Below, one piece after another: positions 1 through 17,093 of a stretch of 64,000 nucleotides of DNA; the stretch's first letter is position 1, and every line of letters starts with the position of its first letter. Location of the stretch: contig CAWAJM010000001.1 of the NCBI GenBank assembly GCA_963782445.1, positions 4,092,001 through 4,156,000 of the forward strand, given 5' to 3'. The DNA is from ZC4RG20 sp963782445 (GTDB lineage: Bacteria > Pseudomonadota > Gammaproteobacteria > Steroidobacterales > Rariloculaceae). Both the position numbers and the translations under genes were made by a program. The notes beneath the pieces are model-generated. The model searched no databases. It had not been told where the DNA came from and was given only the letters and a program-made list of their open reading frames with translations.

Positions 1-148
1 TGACGGCTGCGCCGTCGTGGACCTCGCCGATCTTATGCGATACGCCGGTGTAAAAGAGAATGCGTTCGGTCGTCGTCGTCTTGCCGGCATCGATGTGGGC
101 CATGATGCCGATGTTGCGATAACGCGCGAGTGGGGTCTTCCGTGCCAC
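1..148 (-). CDS. fusA: Elongation factor G, N-terminal fragment (runs off the window)
   Basis: EF-G is the ribosomal translocase GTPase. Only about the first 49 residues lie in the window. They begin VARKTPLARYRNIGIMAHID and continue into the P-loop DAGKTTTTER, the standard EF-G N-terminus. The start is a GTG at 148, with GAGG about 9 nt upstream on the minus strand. It follows rpsG by 22 nt in the classical str order rpsL-rpsG-fusA, so it is co-transcribed with them. The rest of the gene lies to the left of base 1. Confidence 0.95.
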   Translation of the reverse strand, partial: MARKTPLARYRNIGIMAHIDAGKTTTTERILFYTGVSHKIGEVHDGAAV

Positions 149-170
149 GAATTTGCCTCGAATCCATTGC

Positions 171-650
171 TCACCAACGGTAATGGGCGAAGGCTCTGTT
201 GGCTTCGGCCATCCGATGGGTGTCTTCACGTTTCTTCACTGCCGCGCCGCGGTTCTCGGCGGCGTCCATGAGCTCATGCGCGAGCCGAAGCGCCATGGTC
301 TTCTCCGAGCGCTTGCGCGCGGCGTCGATGGCCCAGCGCATGGCCAGCGTCTCGCGCCGCGTCGACCGGACCTCGACCGGGACCTGATAGGTCGCTCCGC
401 CGACGCGCCGGGACTTGACCTCGACGGAGGGCTTGATGTTGTCGAGCGCCTGGCCGAGCAGCTCCAGCGCACGCTCCGGGTCCTTCGTGGCTCGCTCGGA
501 AATCCGGTCCAGCGCACCGTAGACGATACGCTCGGCCACGGACTTCTTACCGCTGCGCATGACCATGTTGATGAACTTGGCCAGCATGTCGTTCCCGTAC
601 TTCGGGTCCGGAAGGACCTGCCGGCGCGGGGCCTGATTGCGTCTCGACAT
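171..650 (-). CDS. rpsG: 30S ribosomal protein S7
   Basis: S7 nucleates assembly of the 30S head and contacts tRNA at the E site. The 159-residue protein starts MSRRNQAPRRQVLPDPKYGN and keeps the family blocks KFINMVMRSGKKSVAE, RRVGGATYQVP and MRWAIDAARKRSEKTM; length is normal. It sits in the str operon, but the gap to upstream rpsL is about 350 bp instead of the usual short spacer. That gap holds an inverted repeat and no convincing gene. In E. coli, S7 represses its own operon from the rpsL-rpsG intergenic mRNA, so an insertion in exactly this spacer could matter (inference). Confidence 0.98.
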   Translation of the reverse strand: MSRRNQAPRRQVLPDPKYGNDMLAKFINMVMRSGKKSVAERIVYGALDRISERATKDPERALELLGQALDNIKPSVEVKSRRVGGATYQVPVEVRSTRRETLAMRWAIDAARKRSEKTMALRLAHELMDAAENRGAAVKKREDTHRMAEANRAFAHYRW

Positions 651-675
651 CGAATGCTTCCTGAAGAATGAGATG

Positions 676-758
676 AAAAGGGGTCAGAGCCCTTTTTTTC
701 CCAGAGTGAGTCCAACACCGGGTTCGTCGTTCGAAAAAAGGGCTCTGACCCCATTTTT
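676..758. repeat. Inverted pair of GGGGTCAGAGCCC repeats in the rpsL-rpsG spacer
   Basis: At 676-699 the plus strand reads AAAAGGGGTCAGAGCCC followed by a T run. At 734-758 the same motif lies in the opposite orientation (GGGCTCTGACCCC flanked by A and T runs). About 34 nt separate them, so the transcript can fold into a long hairpin. A third, single copy is at 41393-41416. The arrangement resembles REP/BIME elements mobilised by IS200-like REP-associated transposases; no such transposase is in the window. The remaining spacer (759-1001) shows nothing recognisable. Confidence 0.8.
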
Positions 759-1001
759 GTCGCGAAAGTCTGCCATCGAGACGAGCCGGCCCGTGCCGTC
801 CTCCCGGACGCCGCGGGCCGCGTCCTCATGGACACGAAGCGCATCGCCGAGTTCACCGACACGCGCGTCTTCCTCGCCGCCGTCCGCCGCCGCGGCGGGC
901 CGCGCCCGCAGCCCTTTGCGCGCCACCATGAGCGCCCCGAGGCCGGGCTGCACGGCGTTCCAGGCGACGAGCGTGCGGCGGTACTTCGGCGACATCGGCG
1001 T

Positions 1002-1376
1002 CTAGCCCTTGGGCCGCTTGGCGCCGTACTTCGAGCGCCCCTTGCGGCGATCGCCGACGCCCGCGCAATCCAGCGTGCCGCGAACGACGTGGTAGCGCAC
1101 GCCCGGCAGGTCCTTGACGCGGCCGCCGCGGATCAGCACGACCGAGTGTTCCTGCAGGTTGTGGCCCTCGCCGCCGATGTAGCTCGTGACCTCGAAGCCG
1201 TTCGTGAGCCGAACGCGCGCCACCTTGCGCATGGCCGAGTTCGGCTTCTTCGGCGTCGTCGTGTAGACGCGCGTGCAAACGCCGCGCCGCTGCGGCGACG
1301 CGCCGAGCGCGGGGACGCTGCTCTTCGGCTTTTTCGTCGAGCGGGGCTTACGCACCAGTTGGTTCGTCGTCGCCAT
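1002..1376 (-). CDS. rpsL: 30S ribosomal protein S12
   Basis: S12 lines the decoding centre and is the streptomycin target. The chosen start gives 124 residues beginning MATTNQLVRKPRSTKK; the longer frame to 1391 would only add five residues that homologues lack. The decoding loop TTTPKKPNSAMRK has Lys at position 43, and GGRVKDLPGVRYH carries the second resistance-site Lys, so the sequence is the streptomycin-sensitive type. It is the first gene of the str cluster, about 210 bp after rpoC. Confidence 0.97.
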   Translation of the reverse strand: MATTNQLVRKPRSTKKPKSSVPALGASPQRRGVCTRVYTTTPKKPNSAMRKVARVRLTNGFEVTSYIGGEGHNLQEHSVVLIRGGRVKDLPGVRYHVVRGTLDCAGVGDRRKGRSKYGAKRPKG

Positions 1377-1588
1377 TAAAATCGTTCCCAAAACATAAAA
1401 GTGCGGCGAAACAAAAGCCCGCTGCCGAGGTTGTCGGCATCCGGGCCAGTGGAAATCCCTACGGTAGCGGAACGGCCGCGGGACTCTCTTTGTGCGCCGC
1501 CTCGTCTAAGCGGCGCCGAGCGAGCCGGAAATTCTAGGGTCGGCGTCCGTCCGCGTCAACAAACGGACGCCGGCCCCCTTCCCAGCGC

Positions 1589-5944
<4,356 letters not shown>

Positions 5945-5996
5945 GTGCTCCACCTACTGCGAATTTGTATCGAGATAGTCACGGGCGCGGCGCCGC

Positions 5997-10079
<4,083 letters not shown>

Positions 10080-10090
10080 TAGCTTCTACT

Positions 10091-10130
10091 CCGAAACAGA
10101 TTTGGCGAAACAGATTGGCGAAACGGTCTG
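10091..10130. repeat. Three tandem 13-bp units upstream of rpoB
   Basis: The plus strand reads CCGAAACAGATTT, GGCGAAACAGATT and GGCGAAACGGTCTG back to back, ending 11 nt before the rpoB start on the minus strand. A diverged fourth unit (GCCGAAACGAATC) follows at about 10141. The repeats fall inside the rplL-rpoB spacer and would be in the 5' region of rpoB in the shared transcript. No function is recognised. Confidence 0.7.
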
Positions 10131-10287
10131 AACGACGCCTGCCGAAACGAATCAGCCTGTGAGAGTGCGGAACCACCGGGCACGGGAGAAGGCAGCCGGC
10201 GCGGAACGCACCGACTGCCCATCGACCTACCTGAAGCTCGCCGCCCGGCCGGCGAGCCGTTGTCATTGCAAGTCGCGATAGCGCGTA

Positions 10288-10671
10288 TCACTTGACCTGA
10301 ACGCTGGCGCCGGCTTCCTCGAGCTGCTTCTTGATAGTCTCGGCCTCGTCCTTGGCGACGGCTTCCTTGACCGTGCTCGGGGCGCCCTCGACGAGATCCT
10401 TGGCTTCCTTCAGGCCAAGACCGGTGACGGCCCGGACGACCTTGATGACCGCCACTTTGTTGTCCCCAAAGGAGTTCATGACAACGTCGAACTCCGTTTG
10501 TTCCTCGACCGCCGCGGCTTCGCCGCCGCCGGCACCCGAAGCCGCGGCGACGGCGACGGGCGCGGCCGCCGATACGCCCCACTTCTCCTCGAGCGCCTTG
10601 ACGAGCTCGACGATCTCCATGATGGGCTTGTTGCTCAGAGCCTCGATGAGCTCTTCGTTGGACAGTGCCAT
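10288..10671 (-). CDS. rplL: 50S ribosomal protein L7/L12
   Basis: This is the multicopy stalk protein that recruits translation GTPases. It has 127 residues: an N-terminal dimerisation helix (MALSNEELIEALSNKPIME), an Ala/Gly-rich hinge at about 35-55, and the C-terminal domain with the factor-binding helix KVAVIKVVRAVTGLGLKEAK. It lies 60 nt after rplJ and is translated from the same L10-regulated message. Length and hinge composition are typical. Confidence 0.98.
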   Translation of the reverse strand: MALSNEELIEALSNKPIMEIVELVKALEEKWGVSAAAPVAVAAASGAGGGEAAAVEEQTEFDVVMNSFGDNKVAVIKVVRAVTGLGLKEAKDLVEGAPSTVKEAVAKDEAETIKKQLEEAGASVQVK

Positions 10672-10731
10672 TGTGTGGTTCTCCTTGACGTGATGAGTAG
10701 TGTTACCGATCGATTTTCAGCTGAGCCGCTC

Positions 10732-11253
10732 TCAAGCCGCCTGGTCGCCGCGCGCCTGCAGCGCCCGCGCCAGCATGGCGCCGGGCTCGGCAATCGTGCG
10801 GACGAACTGCGAGAGCGGGGCGTTGAGCAGGCCGAGAAGGCTTGCGCGCGCCTCGTCGAGCGTCGGCAGGGACGCGACCCGATCGATGTCGGCGCCATCG
10901 TACAGCGCCCCGCCGATCGATACGGCCACGGCCACGAGCTTCTCGTGGTCCTTCGCGAACCCCTTGACGACGCGCGCCGCGGCGCCCGGATCGTCCTTCG
11001 AGAACGCGAGCACGAGCGGACCCTTGAAAGCCCCCTGCATGCACTCGAAACTCGTACCCTCGACCGCTCGGCGCGCCAGAGTGTTCTTGACGACCTTGAG
11101 GTACACGCCCGAGCTCCGCGCGGCCGTGCGCAGCGCCGTCATCTCGGCCACCGTGAGGCCCCGGTACTCCGCCGCGACGGCCGATTGGGCATCCGCGGCA
11201 ACCGAGGCAACCTCGGCGACGACTGCTTTTTTGGCTTCGATATTCAGCGCCAT
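10732..11253 (-). CDS. rplJ: 50S ribosomal protein L10
   Basis: L10 anchors the L7/L12 dimers on the ribosome. The 173-residue protein starts MALNIEAKKAVVAEVA and contains YRGLTVAEMTALRTAARSSG and KVVKNTLARRAV. The C-terminal helical tail (about 135-173), which binds L7/L12, is present. In enterobacteria the L10-(L7/L12)4 complex represses its own translation by binding the mRNA leader; a matching leader lies just upstream at 11300-11450. Confidence 0.98.
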   Translation of the reverse strand: MALNIEAKKAVVAEVASVAADAQSAVAAEYRGLTVAEMTALRTAARSSGVYLKVVKNTLARRAVEGTSFECMQGAFKGPLVLAFSKDDPGAAARVVKGFAKDHEKLVAVAVSIGGALYDGADIDRVASLPTLDEARASLLGLLNAPLSQFVRTIAEPGAMLARALQARGDQAA

Positions 11254-11299
11254 GGTTCGACAGCTCCTGGTAGAGACGCTCCCGATTCAATCTCGGGAG

Positions 11300-11450
11300 C
11301 CGACTTGAGCCGCGGCCTCCTTCCTTCGTTGCCGCGGCCCTTCACGACGGTGCGCCCCACCAGGCAGAGCCGAGTCAGGTAACACCATCTGCGTAGGCGG
11401 CCTACACCCTTAACCCCTTCGCGGGGACCTACGGTCTTCGATGCACGGCC
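11300..11450 (-). promoter_or_regulatory. Putative L10 leader (autoregulatory mRNA structure)
   Basis: The 259-nt gap between rplA and rplJ holds no ORF but is rich in paired segments. On the minus strand GTAGGCCGCCTACGCAGATG is followed by GTGTTACC and then a GGTGGGG segment. These resemble the conserved kink-turn/bulge region of the gammaproteobacterial L10 leader bound by L10-(L7/L12)4. Position directly before rplJ matches the known attenuator. The exact boundaries are an estimate. Confidence 0.55.
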
Positions 11451-11512
11451 GGCAAGCCGGCCGCCTTGGTTCGTCCTTGAACCGATTCGATAGAAAACGC
11501 GCCCGTCGAGCC

Positions 11513-12226
11513 TCAGTCCGCGCTGGCGGCGGCCGGACCGACGGTCGTCTGGTCGACGACGAGCCCGGGGCCCATCGTCGAAGAGACGGTAATTTTCTGC
11601 ATGTACACACCCTTCGCGGACGCCGGCTTGGCCTTGTTCAGGTCGGCCAACAGCGCCGCGAGGTTCTCGCGCAGCGCGGGGGGCTCGAAGCCGACGTTGC
11701 CGATCTGGCAGTGGATGATGCCGGAGCGGTCGGTCCGGTAGCGCACCTGCCCCGCTTTCGCGTTGGTCACGGCGCCCGCAACGTCCGGGGTGACCGTGCC
11801 GACCTTGGGATTCGGCATGAGGCCGCGGGGCCCCAGGATCTGGCCCAGACGCCCGACGACGCGCATGGCATCGGGCGACGCGATGACGACATCGAAATCG
11901 AGCTGGCCGCCCTGGATACGCTCTGCGAGGTCCTCCATGCCGACGATGTCGGCACCTGCGGCTTTGGCCGCGTCGGCATTGGCCCCCTGCGCAAACACGG
12001 CCACGCGCACCTGCTTGCCCGTGCCGTGCGGCAGCACGGTCGAACCGCGCACGACCTGATCGGACTTCTTGGGATCGACGCCGAGATTCACTGCCACGTC
12101 GATGGATTCGACGAACTTCGCCGACGCGAGTTCCTTGAGCAGCCCGAAAGCCTCGTCGGCGCCGTAGGCCTTCCCGCGCGTGATGCGGCCTTCGACCGCC
12201 TTTTTCGCCTTGCTGACCCTGGCCAT
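11513..12226 (-). CDS. rplA: 50S ribosomal protein L1
   Basis: L1 forms the mobile stalk at the E site and in many bacteria represses the rplK-rplA message. The 237-residue protein shows the family block GPRGLMPNPKVGTVTPDV and the RNA-binding segment GQVRYRTDRSGIIHCQIG. Its ATG overlaps the rplK stop by one base (12226), so the two are translationally coupled. The C-terminus is slightly longer than that of E. coli, with an Ala-rich end. Confidence 0.98.
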   Translation of the reverse strand: MARVSKAKKAVEGRITRGKAYGADEAFGLLKELASAKFVESIDVAVNLGVDPKKSDQVVRGSTVLPHGTGKQVRVAVFAQGANADAAKAAGADIVGMEDLAERIQGGQLDFDVVIASPDAMRVVGRLGQILGPRGLMPNPKVGTVTPDVAGAVTNAKAGQVRYRTDRSGIIHCQIGNVGFEPPALRENLAALLADLNKAKPASAKGVYMQKITVSSTMGPGLVVDQTTVGPAAASAD

Positions 12227-12657
12227 TACAACCCCTCCACTTCCAAACCCATGCTGCGCGCGCTGCCCGCGATGGTCCGCACGGCCGCCTCGAGGTCCGT
12301 GGCGTTGAGATCGGGCTCCTTGAGCTTGGCTATCTCCTCGATCTGGGCCCGCGTGACCTTGCCTACCTTGTTCGAATTCGGCGTGCCGCTGCCCTTGGGA
12401 ACGCCAGCGGCCTTCTTGAGCAGCACGGCGGCGGGCGGCGTCTTCGTCACGAAAGTGAAGCTGCGGTCGCTGTAAACGGTGATGACGACGGGGATCGGCA
12501 TCCCCTGCTCCATGCTCTGCGTGGCCGCATTGAATGCCTTGCAGAATTCCATGATGTTCACGCCGTGCTGGCCGAGGGCCGGGCCCACCGGGGGGCTCGG
12601 GTTGGCCTGGCCGGCGGCGACCTGGAGCTTGATGTAAGTATCGATCTTTCTAGCCAT
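12226..12657 (-). CDS. rplK: 50S ribosomal protein L11
   Basis: L11 forms the GTPase-associated centre with 23S rRNA and is needed for RelA activation. It has 143 residues, with N-terminal YIKLQVAAGQANPSPPVGPA (the thiostrepton-binding Pro-rich segment) and the C-terminal rRNA-binding block KVGKVTRAQIEEIAKLKEPD. Upstream, 262 bp separate it from nusG; nearly all of that gap is a large palindromic repeat, so the usual compact junction has been split. Confidence 0.98.
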   Translation of the reverse strand: MARKIDTYIKLQVAAGQANPSPPVGPALGQHGVNIMEFCKAFNAATQSMEQGMPIPVVITVYSDRSFTFVTKTPPAAVLLKKAAGVPKGSGTPNSNKVGKVTRAQIEEIAKLKEPDLNATDLEAAVRTIAGSARSMGLEVEGL

Positions 12658-12669
12658 GCTCTTTTATCC

Positions 12670-12849
12670 GCATCATTCATGAACGATTGGCCGGCGACGC
12701 GATCGGCCGTGTGCATTCACCGGCGCTTTCGGGGACGCCGTAAACCGTCCCTGGAGGCTCCGTTGCGCGCCATCCATGGCGCGCACGGCCCCGAAAGCGC
12801 CGGTGAATGCACACGGCCTTTGCTGGGTCATCGCGTTCATGAATGATGC
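12670..12849 (+). repeat. Palindromic element, copy A, in the nusG-rplK spacer
   Basis: The innermost long arms are 12705-12734 and 12789-12818, a perfect 30-bp inverted repeat. Between them lies a 54-nt core with GCCGTAAACCGTCCCTGGAG and an inner hairpin (12764-12785, built on GCGCGCCATCCATGGCGCGC). Outside a 15-19 nt unpaired bulge, a second perfect 16-bp arm pair occurs at 12670-12685 and 12834-12849 (GCATCATTCATGAACG and its complement). The same architecture recurs at 16186, 34993 and 35314, with a decayed relative at 16441. The whole unit is transcribed with the nusG-rplK message. Confidence 0.9.
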
Positions 12850-12919
12850 TTACGTCCCTTGGAGACCGTAACGCCGTGCCGTTGCTCGTCGCTGCCCGCC
12901 ATTGCCGTCTATTGCCGGC

Positions 12920-13453
12920 TCAGGCCTTCTCGACCTGTCCGAAGTCCAGCTCGACCGGGGTCGAGCGGCCCAGGATCTGGACTGCCACCCGGACCTTGTT
13001 CTTGTCGTAGTTGACCTGCTCGACGACGCCGCTGAAGTCGTTGAACGGGCCATCCGTCACGCGCACGACCTCGCCGGGCTCGAACAAGATCTTCGGGCGC
13101 GGCTTGTCCACGCCTTCCTGCACCCGGTTCAGAATCGCCATCGCTTCCTTTTCGGTGATCGGGGCCGGGCGGTCGCTGCTGCCGCCGATGAACCCCAGGA
13201 CCTTCGGCACCTCCTTGACCAGATGCCATGTCTCGTCGTCCATTTCCATCTGTACGAGCACGTAACCCGGGAAGAACTTGCGCTCGCTCTTGCGGCGCTG
13301 GCCCTCGCGCATCTCCACGACTTCCTCGGTCGGCACGAGGATCTCGCCGAACTTCTCCTCGAGACCGAAGCGCTTGATGCGCTCCTTCAGCGACTCCTTG
13401 ACCTTGTGCTCGTAGTTCGAATAGGCGTGCACGACATACCACTGCTGCGTCAT
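12920..13453 (-). CDS. nusG: Transcription termination/antitermination factor NusG
   Basis: NusG binds the RNA polymerase clamp and links it to Rho or to S10/ribosomes. It has 177 residues: NGN domain with WYVVHAYSNYEHKVKESL and FFPGYVLVQM, then the KOW domain with VRVTDGPFNDFSGVVEQV. The gene starts 4 nt after the secE stop. Length is normal (E. coli 181). Confidence 0.98.
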   Translation of the reverse strand: MTQQWYVVHAYSNYEHKVKESLKERIKRFGLEEKFGEILVPTEEVVEMREGQRRKSERKFFPGYVLVQMEMDDETWHLVKEVPKVLGFIGGSSDRPAPITEKEAMAILNRVQEGVDKPRPKILFEPGEVVRVTDGPFNDFSGVVEQVNYDKNKVRVAVQILGRSTPVELDFGQVEKA

Positions 13454-13457
13454 GGAA

Positions 13458-13835
13458 TCAGCTCCCCTGACCCATGATCCACGTCGTCAGCGCGAGCAGC
13501 GCGAGATCGAGCAGCCAGAAAAATGTGCCCATGATCGCGGCGAACACGATCACCGCGATCGTCGTCTGGATCGTCTCCTCGCGCGTCGGCCATACGACCT
13601 TGCGCAGCTCGACGCGCGAGCCCTGGATGAACTTCCAGAGCAGCTGCCCCTGGAGCGACTGCATGGCGATCCAGGCGCCGATGCCGAGCCCCGCGAGCAC
13701 GCTGATGACGCGCAGCGCGAGAGGCGCATTGACGTAGTAGTAATAGCCGACGATGCCGCCGACGACGGCGACCAGGGCCAGCACGAGCTTCGCCGTATCG
13801 AGCGCGCCCGGCCCGCTGTCTACCTTGCTATCCAT
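13458..13835 (-). CDS. secE: Preprotein translocase subunit SecE
   Basis: SecE clamps SecY in the SecYEG channel. The 125-residue protein has three predicted membrane segments (about 11-33, 38-58 and 92-122), the enterobacterial three-helix type. The conserved cytoplasmic amphipathic stretch LRKVVWPTREETIQTT precedes the last helix. It is tightly linked to nusG and lies just after the tRNA-Trp gene, as in pseudomonads. Confidence 0.96.
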   Translation of the reverse strand: MDSKVDSGPGALDTAKLVLALVAVVGGIVGYYYYVNAPLALRVISVLAGLGIGAWIAMQSLQGQLLWKFIQGSRVELRKVVWPTREETIQTTIAVIVFAAIMGTFFWLLDLALLALTTWIMGQGS

Positions 13836-13854
13836 ATCTCCTCGAAGGGAAGGC

Positions 13855-13930
<76 letters not shown>

Positions 13931-13961
13931 TCCGTGTCCTAACTACTCTGCCTCGCCGCGG

Positions 13962-15152
<1,191 letters not shown>

Positions 15153-15290
15153 GGGAACGCTCCTGCTCAGCCATCTTCGCTGCGACGCCGGCCCTCGACG
15201 AGGCGACCCGCAGGGTTAGTATTGTCTATCGAGCCGCCAATCCATGTGCCGCCGGCCCAGCACCGGCCGCCGCTCGATCCGCCCAGCCAA

Positions 15291-15365
<75 letters not shown>

Positions 15366-15407
15366 GGGAACCGTCAATCACTCTTGCGTCTGCCCGTTCT
15401 TTTCCTG

Positions 15408-15481
15408 TGGAGCGGGTGAGCGGAATCGAACCGCCATCATCAGCTTGGAAGGCTGAGGTTCTACCGTTGAACTACACCCGC
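15408..15481 (-). tRNA. tRNA-Gly (TCC)
   Basis: A 74-nt cloverleaf: acceptor GCGGGTG/CACCCGC, discriminator T and encoded CCA. The anticodon loop CTTCCAA gives TCC; the T-loop is GTTCGATTC. It is the middle gene of the Tyr-Gly-Thr cluster. Confidence 0.97.
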
Positions 15482-15557
15482 CTTCATGCCGCCCGTGGCG
15501 CCAATCCGCCGCATCGAACTCTTTTTGGATCAACCGTCTCGGATTGCCCGCCGCACA

Positions 15558-15642
15558 TGGTGGAGGGGGTAGGATTCGAACCTACGAAGGCAAAGCCAGC
15601 AGATTTACAGTCTGCCCCCGTTGACCGCTTGGGTACCCCTCC
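15558..15642 (-). tRNA. tRNA-Tyr (GTA)
   Basis: An 85-nt class II tRNA: acceptor GGAGGGG/CCCCTCC, discriminator A and encoded CCA. The anticodon loop CTGTAAA gives GTA, and the long variable arm TGGCTTTGCCTTC follows. It is the first gene of the tRNA-tuf unit, with a promoter 19 nt upstream. Confidence 0.97.
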
Positions 15643-15660
15643 CGCGGACATAAGCCGGGT

Positions 15661-15689
15661 ATTGTCTGATCTAGGCCAAGCAGTGTCAA
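15661..15689 (-). promoter_or_regulatory. Sigma70-type promoter for the tRNA-tuf unit
   Basis: On the minus strand a perfect -35 TTGACA (15684-15689) is separated by 17 nt from a -10 GACAAT (15661-15666; four of six consensus bases). The following discriminator is ACCCGGC, GC-rich as in promoters under stringent control. tRNA-Tyr begins 18 nt downstream of the -10. Confidence 0.75.
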
Positions 15690-15936
15690 CAAATCGGCTG
15701 CCCGGCCGGACGACCGGACACCGCGGGGCGGGAACGGCATGCGCGCCTTCTCGGTTCGCTCGGACAACGCCCATGGCCGCTCGTTCCTGCCGACCCAGGC
15801 CGCGCGCGACGTCCGGCCCCGCCGATACGTCGGGGGGGCCGCTAATGTTACGCGCGAAGCGGCCGATAAAGATAGCGCGGGCGGAACCGGCCGGCCCGCA
15901 CGGATGCCGAGAGCGCGGTACAGGGAGATCCGAAGC

Positions 15937-16131
15937 ATGCTCGTAGTCAGCCGACGACCCGACGAATCGATCCTCATCAGCCTCGCCGACGGCGCCGACG
16001 GCAAGGTCACCCTCAAGGACCTGTTCGCCAACGGCCCGATCGAGATCACGCTGCTCGGCGGCAACGGCCGCCGCGTCAAGATGGGCATCGCCGCGCCGCC
16101 GGAGCTCTCGATCCGCCGCAAGGACCGCTGA
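15937..16131 (+). CDS. CsrA/RsmA-family RNA-binding protein (variant)
   Basis: CsrA proteins bind GGA motifs in mRNA leaders and control carbon storage, motility and biofilm genes. This 64-residue protein begins MLVVSRRPDESILI, matching the MLILTRRxGE start of CsrA with both RNA-binding Arg residues. It ends KMGIAAPPELSIRRKDR, matching the GVNAPKEVSVHREE strand with its key Arg. About 14 extra residues (LADGADGKVTLKDL region) sit between strands 1 and 2, and the C-terminal helix is missing. AGGGAG lies just upstream of ATG 15937. It is monocistronic and opposite to the tRNA cluster. It is probably a paralogue rather than the canonical csrA. Confidence 0.8.
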   Translation: MLVVSRRPDESILISLADGADGKVTLKDLFANGPIEITLLGGNGRRVKMGIAAPPELSIRRKDR

Positions 16132-16185
16132 GGGCGGCCTCCGGGCGGCCGTCCGATTGGCGCATTTTCGAACGGTAGGCGGTTG

Positions 16186-16305
16186 GGCTTCAGGCACGGC
16201 GTAAGGGCGGTGTCGGGACCGCCGTGAACCCTTCCCTGGGGGCTCGCTGACCGCCCTCCGTGGCGCTCAGCGTCCCGACACCGCCCTTACGCCGTGCCTG
16301 AAGCC
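16186..16305 (+). repeat. Palindromic element, copy B
   Basis: Perfect 33-bp arms at 16186-16218 and 16273-16305 (outer end GGCTTCAGGC, inner end GGTGTCGGGA) enclose a 54-nt core. The core has GCCGTGAACCCTTCCCTGGG and an imperfect inner hairpin CTGACCGCC/GGCGCTCAG. About 78 nt to the right (16306-16383) also align with the right flank of copy D, sharing CGTCTGCGGCC and GAAGAGCGC. It fills the gap between the csrA-like gene and the PilZ gene. Confidence 0.9.
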
Positions 16306-16440
16306 AGACGCGTCTGCGGCCGTAGGGGCTGAAGACCGCATGCATCGGTGTCGGGAGCAGCCGTTCGGACTGCGAAGAGCGCCAGGCCTCGCGTCCGCCG
16401 CGAGCGTCGCATGTCCCGATGACCGTACGAACTGCCGTCT

Positions 16441-16558
16441 TCGCGCCAGGACGGCGCGCTACGGAGGCTCCAGGGAGGGATTTACGCCGTCCCCGAAAGC
16501 GCCCGTCTGCGCGGGCCTCCGCCCACCGCCACCGCGAGAATCCGTTCATGAAGCATGC
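16441..16558 (-). repeat. Decayed palindromic element, copy C
   Basis: Reading the minus strand, one terminus GCATGCTTCATGAACG (16543-16558) matches copy A. The arm GGCGCTTTCGGGG (16491-16503) and core GGCGTAAATCCCTCCCTGGA follow, then the inner palindrome CGCGCCGTCCTGGCGCG. The second arm is absent, so this is a half element of the copy-A subfamily. With copy B it accounts for most of the 467-bp gap before the PilZ gene. Confidence 0.75.
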
Positions 16559-16598
16559 GGACGACCGCCGCGGCCGGGCGGTGGGTCGAGTGTCGGAC

Positions 16599-16886
16599 TC
16601 AGGCCGTCGGCCGAAAGCGCGGCCGGCTTTGCATCATGAGGCCGGCGCCGCGCTCGGTGACGTGCGCGACGACGGCCTTGCGCCGGTGGAGCCGGATCGT
16701 GTCGCCGAGGTTCACGGCGAACACGAGGTTGACCACGGTACCCGCCGGCAGCCCCAGGGCCTCTATCTCGAGAAACACGCCCATGGCAGACAGGTTTCTC
16801 GCCCGACAACGCTGCAGACGCCCCCCGGGCACCGACAGGTAGACCGTGGTCGAAACTCTATTTCTGGGTAATAAACGACGTTCCAT
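16599..16886 (-). CDS. PilZ-domain protein
   Basis: PilZ domains usually bind cyclic di-GMP. The 95-residue protein starting at ATG 16886 has the N-terminal RLLPRNR (RxxxR motif) and RNLSAMGVFLEIE (the D/NxSxxG motif with Asn-Leu-Ser-Ala-Met-Gly), so ligand-binding residues are mostly kept. It is a stand-alone domain with no effector fused. A TTG at 16958 would give a 119-residue form and is less likely. Its partner is unknown; neighbours are not c-di-GMP enzymes. Confidence 0.8.
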   Translation of the reverse strand: MERRLLPRNRVSTTVYLSVPGGRLQRCRARNLSAMGVFLEIEALGLPAGTVVNLVFAVNLGDTIRLHRRKAVVAHVTERGAGLMMQSRPRFRPTA

Positions 16887-17093
16887 CCCCGGCGGCTCTC
16901 CGGCCTCGACTGACTCGAACACGTTTATAAAGCATGCCCTGCGGCGCGCTAAAATCAAGCCTTGCGTTGGCCGGAGATTCGTGCGTCCGCGCCGATCGCG
17001 GCGCGCGCCGCGCCCCCCCGGGCGGCCGCCTAGGAAGCGCCGCCACGGCGCGGCCGAATTATGTCGCGGCTGCGCCGCCGGGCAGCCGCGCGC

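Noticed and set aside
684..995. Minus-strand frame of 103 codons between rpsL and rpsG, starting 8 nt after the rpsL stop
   Set aside because: Its last third is a translation of the GGGGTCAGAGCCC repeat, and the rest matches no family I know; more likely a by-product of the insertion than a gene.
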